From: Balaenoptera acutorostrata
Taxonomy: Eukaryota; Chordata; Mammalia; Artiodactyla; Balaenopteridae
NCBI RefSeq assembly: GCF_949987535.1
Contig: NC_080069.1
Coordinates: 40,165,269 to 40,229,268, forward strand
Direction of reading: 5' to 3'
Length of the DNA: 64,000 nucleotides
The translations under genes and the position numbers were made by a program. Shown here piece by piece: positions 59,077 through 64,000 of the stretch. Every line of letters starts with the position of its first letter. The first letter of the stretch is position 1. A model generated the notes under the pieces. It was given only the letters and a program-made list of their open reading frames with translations. It ran no database searches and was not told the DNA's origin.

Positions 59077-60580
59077 GTGAGCGCCCCGCCGCCGTCAGCG
59101 CGTCCGGGCCGGCAGCCCCTCGGCTGCGGCTATCCCGCCCACCCGCCCGCCACCCCTCCTATCTCCTCAGCTGCGGCGTCCTGGGGGCTGGAGGGGCCGG
59201 GGAGGAGCGACCCCGGGCCCGCCCCGGTCTGCGCCCTGCGATCCCCCCTCCGCCCCTTACCTGACAGGTTGTGTAACCCGTGTCTTTCGGGGGGTGGACC
59301 GGGTCTTGAGGGGAACCCCTGATGGGTGGGGCCTTTGGCCGGTTTCTGGAAAACGCCCCGCCCCCACCCATGGAGGCTCGGTCGTCCCCGTTCCAGTCCC
59401 CGCGGAGGGTGCCCGGCGCGGTCTCAGGGCAGAGGCGGCCCCCTGCCCTGCGCTCCCTTTCTCTCGGTGGTGACCGCGCGGGTGGCTGCGGTACAGAGCG
59501 GAGCGGAGCCGAGGGGCGGCGGGCAGGGGCCGGGCGCGCACCCCGCCTCCCCAGCCGCCCCAGCTCCCACCCACTAGGTGCGCCGGGCTTCAGGGTGGGC
59601 TGTGGTGTGACGTCGGCGATGGCTGGGCTTGCTCCCTCTCAGTGGGTGGCTTGGCCTAAAGTGTGTTCTCTGCTTACAACTTGGCGCCCTGTGGATTTGA
59701 TTTGAACCTGAATCAGATCGCCCTAGATGACAGTGCAGAGTTTCCCTCCAGCCTTCCTTCCTGAGTTGCGGGTTCTTCATGCAAGTGTTAGGGACTCCTG
59801 CAACCCAACGCAAAGGCTTGCTGGGCTCAATGGTTGTTTCCCTCCTGTGCCTTTAAGTCTCTTAAAGTACCAGTGCAGTTTTGAATTGGTTCGTTTCCTT
59901 TCCTGGGCATTTACTCATTACAGAATAGAGTTTTACACATCGTTGTGAATGTTGATAACTTAAAGCCCATTTCTCATTTTAAGATAGCTTCCTCAAGTGC
60001 TTGCAGGTCTAGCACTGCCGATGACCTAATATGTTGTAAGACTCAGTCGAAATTTTCTTTGGCAATATTAATTCTGTGTGGTTTTTTTTTCTTTCAGGTA
60101 TTCAAAATTGTAGCAGTGTTTATGATGTACGACAGTTTGTAGGTAGAAGGGACTTTATCGGTCTTCTGGATCACTCATTTTCACTTACCATTTATGTTCG
60201 TGTTGGAATCTTTATGTAAATCGGGTTATCTCTTTCTTTGTTAACCTCTGAATTCGTCTTATAAATTGTCTTTTTTTTTCACTGAGAAAACCAGAAAGTT
60301 ATTTTTGTAATTGTATTGTGGAATGTTTTCAGTTCAGTAGGCCAAAAAAGTAGTAATTTATTTAAGGCACTTTATAATGGTACATATTTTAAAACGTGTG
60401 CCAAATGTTAAAACCAAAGAAAACCCTGAAAGATCTGTAAGCATTTTCTTATGTAATTACTGTGAGATAGTTAGCAGTGCCGTATCCACTCCTTATTTCT
60501 CATCCTTAAGGCTGAGTTGTAACACGACTTGTTCTGTTTCCCATTCCACTTTGCTTGAATTAATTTCTACAATGAAGTTG
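59077..60580 (+). other. Probable first-intron sequence
   Basis: The GC-rich part of the island continues to about 59,640, then AT-rich DNA. A good acceptor-like tract (tttttttctttcag at 60,083-60,097) is followed by no convincing coding exon. Assignment depends on the donor at 59,077 being used. Confidence 0.35.
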
Positions 60581-60596
60581 TAGGTTCATTTTTTAA

Positions 60597-60842
60597 AAAA
60601 TTTATTCATTTTATTTATTTATTTTTGGCTGCATTGGGTCTTCGTTGCTGTGCGAGGGCTTTCTCTAGTTGTAGGGAGCGGGGGCTACTCTTCGTTGCGG
60701 TGCGAGAGCTTCTCATTGCGGTGGCTTCTCTTGTTGCAGAGCATGGGCTCTAGGCCCGAGGGCTTCAGTAGGCTCGCGGGTTCTAGAGCGCAGGCCCAGT
60801 AGTTGTGGCGGATTCTTAACCACTGTGCCACCAGGGAAGCCC
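60597..60842 (-). mobile_element. CHR-type SINE (subtype B, internally deleted)
   Basis: Antisense copy that lacks the B-box region: the body jumps from a cccagtagttgtggcg phrase to gattcttaaccactgtgcca. It is flanked by TAGGTTCATTTTTT at 60,581 and 60,843. Confidence 0.9.
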
Positions 60843-60856
60843 TAGGTTCATTTTTT

Positions 60857-60868
60857 TTTTTTCTAACT

Positions 60869-60911
<43 letters not shown>

Positions 60912-61196
60912 TTTTTGGCTGTGTTGGGTCTTCGTTTCTGTGCGAGGGTTTTCTCTAGTTGTGGCGAGCGGGAGCCACTCTTCATCGCGGTGCGCGGGCC
61001 TCTCACTATCGCGGCCTCTCACTATCGCGGCCTCTCTTGTTGCGGAGCACAGGCTCCAGACGCGCAGGCTCAGTAGTTGTGGCTCACGGGCCTAGTTGCT
61101 CCGCGGCACGTGGGATCTTCCCAGACCAGGGCTCGAACCCGTGTCCCCTGCATTAGCAGGCAGATTCTCAACCACTGCGCCAGCAGGGAAGCCCCC
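60857..61196 (-). mobile_element. CHR-type SINE (subtype A), adjoining the previous one
   Basis: Antisense copy with a long (ttta)n tail and intact B box. Flanks are taggttcatttttt (60,843) and taggttcctttttaatg (61,197), the same target as the neighbouring SINE. It contains a 16-bp tandem duplication (cctctcactatcgcgg at 60,999-61,014 and 61,015-61,030). Confidence 0.93.
60872..60915. repeat. (TTTA)n microsatellite
   Basis: About eleven ttta units formed in the SINE tail. Confidence 0.9.
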
Positions 61197-61211
61197 TAGG
61201 TTCCTTTTTAA

Positions 61212-61770
61212 TGACCTCAAAACTCTGCCTTGAATTGCTTCAACACATACTTAGAACTGCAGTCTCACTCTGAACACTGAAATGAAAAGTATAGACATAG
61301 AGCTACCCTTGTAATTAGTCACATTGCAAAACATTTAAACGTATAGTGTAATCTGAACTTTTGTAAAAGCAGAGTTTATAAAGCTCTTTCAATTGACTTG
61401 AATTGAGGCATTATTCTCTTTGGAACAGTCTAGCTAGATTCTTATATAATAACGGTTTTATCTTCAATAGTGGAAGGAAAAGAGGTCCAAGACGTGTGAA
61501 ATCATCTAATTTGTTTTATATTCTATATCTTGGACAAAAAATAAATCTCCACAGTTTCACCTTCCAAAATCTACTTTTCTTGCTCGAAGCCCCTTAATAC
61601 CTGGCAGTTGAACAGTGCATGGGTAGTAATGGATGACCTGTCAGAGGGCTCTTTGCAAATTGGGAGCTTCTCTTAGGCAGTAGGTCTCAGTGTAAACAAC
61701 AGAAATTGTCTACAGTGGACACTGAATTTAAACTTTATATATTATTGTTGGTTACTGTGCCTTTGTGTAC
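61212..61770. other. No recognised feature
   Basis: AT-rich sequence; nothing recognised. Confidence 0.4.
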
Positions 61771-62012
61771 TACAGTGTAGTGGCTAAGGGTCTGGGCCTC
61801 AGAGCCAGACAGGCTGGATTTGAATGCTGGCTTTGCTTTGAGCAAGTTATTTATCTTTTTTGTGCTTCAATTTTCTCAACTCCAAAAATGGGGATAATTA
61901 TGGTGTATACTCTTAAGATGATCTTGAATATTAAATGAGTTAATACATATAAAGTGCTTAGCCCACAATGCCTGGTACATAGTAAATGCTCAGTAAATAT
62001 TGCTAGTGTTTT
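61771..62012 (+). mobile_element. MIR SINE
   Basis: Nearly full-length sense MIR: tacagtgtagtggctaaggg, gagccagacaggctggattt, the core block caactccaaaaatggggata, and the 3' end aatgcctggtacatagtaaa then tgctcagtaaatattg. Confidence 0.9.
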
Positions 62013-62960
62013 TCCTCAGTGCAAAGGATCTAGTAAGCCGAAAAGGGGCTTTGGGCTGATCGAGCACTGTTATTCCAGATTAATTCCACGATGACCCATT
62101 TGCTCTTTTGGGGCTAAGTGAGAGCTTAGTGTTACTGTCCGGACTTGGAAGCATGTAGTTTAGTTTAGAACAGCTAGACCCTGAGCTGGGTGCCCTGAGA
62201 TGCTGCCGGAGAGTGGCTGTAGTATCCCTGTTTGTCCCTTCTGACAGAACCTTGGATTGTCTCCCTCATGGTGGTGGTGGCTGCTATTTTAATCACCTGT
62301 TTTTGAGTTTGTGATTGCATGTTTCTTTGGCTGTCATGTGCAGCTATCAAAAATATTATCTATCAAACTATTAATGGATATATTTATGTGTTTATCTGAT
62401 CAAGATATTGCATGTTTCCTGGATATACAAAATCACTTTCATCTAAGCATTCTTTTTTTTTTTAAATTCTGTATTGATGTTACTTAGAATGAGGTTAATT
62501 TTGATTTGCTATTGTGTTCCTTTTCAGTTTTCATGTAATTTTCCTAGGAAAACTAAAAAAAAAATTTTTAAATGTACTTCTTGTTCTTTTTGGTTTGCAG
62601 GGATCTGATATTAATACTTTGTTCTTTACATCAGGTGCTTTCAAATGTTTGGTATCAGGACCCTTTTATACTCTTAAAAAATTATTGAGCACCACAGAAA
62701 GCTTTTGTGGATTATATCTATACTATATTATAAATTAAAGCAAAGATGCAAAATTTTTATTAATTCACTTAAAATGATCATTATAAACCCATTACATGTT
62801 AATATAAACGTATTTTTTAGTGAAAGATGACTATTTTTCAAGAATAAATAAAGGAGTGAGAAGACTGGCATTCTAGATTTTGTAAATCTCTAATGTCTGG
62901 TTTAATAGAAACAGCGGGATTCTCATATCTGCTTCTGCATTCAGTCTATTGCAATATATT
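62013..62960. other. No recognised feature
   Basis: AT-rich. A tttggtttgcag tract at 62,589-62,600 could pass as a splice acceptor, but the following reading shows no recognised domain. Confidence 0.4.
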
Positions 62961-62984
62961 GTTTGGGTTGAAGTATATATACAG

Positions 62985-63622
62985 AGAGAAATCCAGCCTC
63001 ACCCGGTTAATGGCTGAAAAAGGAAGGGATATTTTGATAGCCTCCAGATAATTATGGATATACTTGTTTGGTACTACATCAAAACTCAGCATATGACAGT
63101 TTTCAGTTAGTTATGTAAGGGTTTGGAATGAACCTCCCCAAAATGTGCCACTTTTGAGTGTGGATTATTTTGAGCTAAAGGCAGTTGAGAAACTGCCTGT
63201 TCAAGGGAAACTACTGCCCCTTCCTTAACTACCTAGAAGGATTTAAATTGGGGATTTTTCCCAGAAAAAGAGTTATTACCAGAGATAAATTTTATCCTAG
63301 TGGCCCCATCTATATGGCAGACAAACATCGTATTGTCAAACATCTGCTCTTCTTACTGTCCTGTGAATGACCTTAGTTCTTGGAAGCCCCAGGCCCCTAT
63401 CCCATTCTGTAGCTCAGGATGACATATACACTTCATTTTACGTTTCTGTCTTTGAAACTCTGATGTATGGAGGGTCTCTGACCCCTCATGTGGATGGGAT
63501 TCCCATACATATGAAATTAAATTTGCTTTTCTCCTGTTAATCTGTCTCATGCCAATTTAATTCTTAGACCAGCCAGGATAACCTAGAAGAAGGGTAGAGG
63601 AAAGTTTTCTTCCTCCCTGACA
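62985..63622 (+). mobile_element. Solo LTR of unnamed ERV family (copy 2)
   Basis: Its terminal about 110 bp, from a gaaattaaatttgc signal region through ctgtctcatgccaatttaat, ttcttagaccagccaggata and tcttcctccctgaca, matches 18,125-18,237. The upstream boundary is approximate. Confidence 0.6.
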
Positions 63623-64000
63623 GTTACAGTATGGAATCTGAAATCATAACATTGGACTTTTTAATAATGTTATGTTAAAATCCATTGGTCTGAACTTAGA
63701 GTGGATCTAATGCCCATGCCTGAATTTATAACATCATGCCCTGGTCATTTGTAAATATTGGTTCAGTGAGTTACTTTTCATTATAAAATATTGAAAAAAT
63801 CATGTTTGTTAATATCAGTATCACCACCTAGTCCATCAGAAACAAGTTATTGGGAAGCTATCCCAGTTGTGACATGATGGTGGATATGAGTTTTCCAGAA
63901 ATCTAAGTTTTGCTTGAAAGCTCAAATTTTATCATTGGCAACAAATATGATTGTCAGTTGTTTCCTGTAAGTGACAAGTAGACTTCATTCATTTCTGAGC
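63623..64000. other. No recognised feature
   Basis: AT-rich sequence to the window edge; nothing recognised. Confidence 0.4.

Larger units (their letters stand above)
58351..59640. promoter_or_regulatory. CpG island / probable promoter
   Basis: A 1.3-kb block of very high G+C with dense, undecayed CpG, in sharp contrast to the AT-rich rest of the window. This means it is unmethylated in the germline and almost certainly an active promoter. Visible motifs include a GC box (gggcgggg at about 58,851), a half-CRE TGACGT at 58,864-58,869, a near-consensus CRE TGACGTCG at 59,608-59,615, repeated gcgcgc and gcgcacgcgtgc tracts, and an E-box CACGTG at 58,387-58,392. No TATA box is seen, which suits a dispersed-start promoter. 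Transcription direction is inferred to be plus from the splice-donor candidate. Confidence 0.9.

Noticed and set aside
62589..62740. Second exon after the acceptor-like tttggtttgcag
   Set aside because: The following reading shows no recognised domain; short polypyrimidine-AG tracts are common in T-rich DNA.
1..64000. CRISPR array, prokaryotic defence locus or phage
   Set aside because: No regularly spaced repeats, operons or ribosome-binding sites; the window is mammalian repeat-rich DNA throughout.

Overview
This window is nuclear genomic DNA from a mammal, almost certainly a cetartiodactyl and most likely a whale or dolphin. The main evidence is about a dozen copies of a tRNA-derived SINE with the CHR-type head (starting near gggcttccctggtggcgcag, with Pol III A and B boxes and a taaa-rich tail), several of them barely diverged. 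There is also a near full-length L1 of artiodactyl/cetacean type. I saw no BovB LINE or ruminant Bov-tA array, which argues against a ruminant. The species call is inference. No bacterial, plasmid or phage sequence, operon or CRISPR array is present, and almost every open reading frame is repeat-derived or accidental.

Layout. Bases 1-14,900 hold old antisense L1 (0.5-2.3 kb), SINEs, a diverged sense L1 (8.0-12.85 kb) and long stretches where I recognise nothing. At 15.27-15.65 kb, minus strand, lies an intronless fragment related to monoacylglycerol acyltransferase 3 (MOGAT3). From 16 to 28 kb are old LTRs, DNA transposons (Tigger/MER2-like, hAT-Charlie), L1 3' ends and SINEs. From 28 to 41.15 kb an old L1 is split by a 6.4-kb younger L1 that carries what looks like a 3' transduction and has a 16-bp target-site duplication. 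From 42 to 48.8 kb there are three solo LTRs of one family (4-bp duplications) and a ferritin light chain (FTL) retropseudogene, itself broken by an LTR that was later hit by one of those solo LTRs. From 49 to 58 kb are a very young 5'-truncated L1, an ERVL pol relic, an MLT1-like LTR and otherwise unassigned sequence.

The only signal of a living gene is a strong CpG island at about 58.35-59.64 kb. It contains a GCC-repeat-rich candidate first exon on the plus strand with a good splice donor at 59,076/59,077. I could not name the gene. The 4.9 kb downstream would be its first intron and holds SINEs, a MIR and an LTR. The rest reads as intergenic or intronic sequence built up by repeated retroposon insertion, and the nesting gives a readable order of events.
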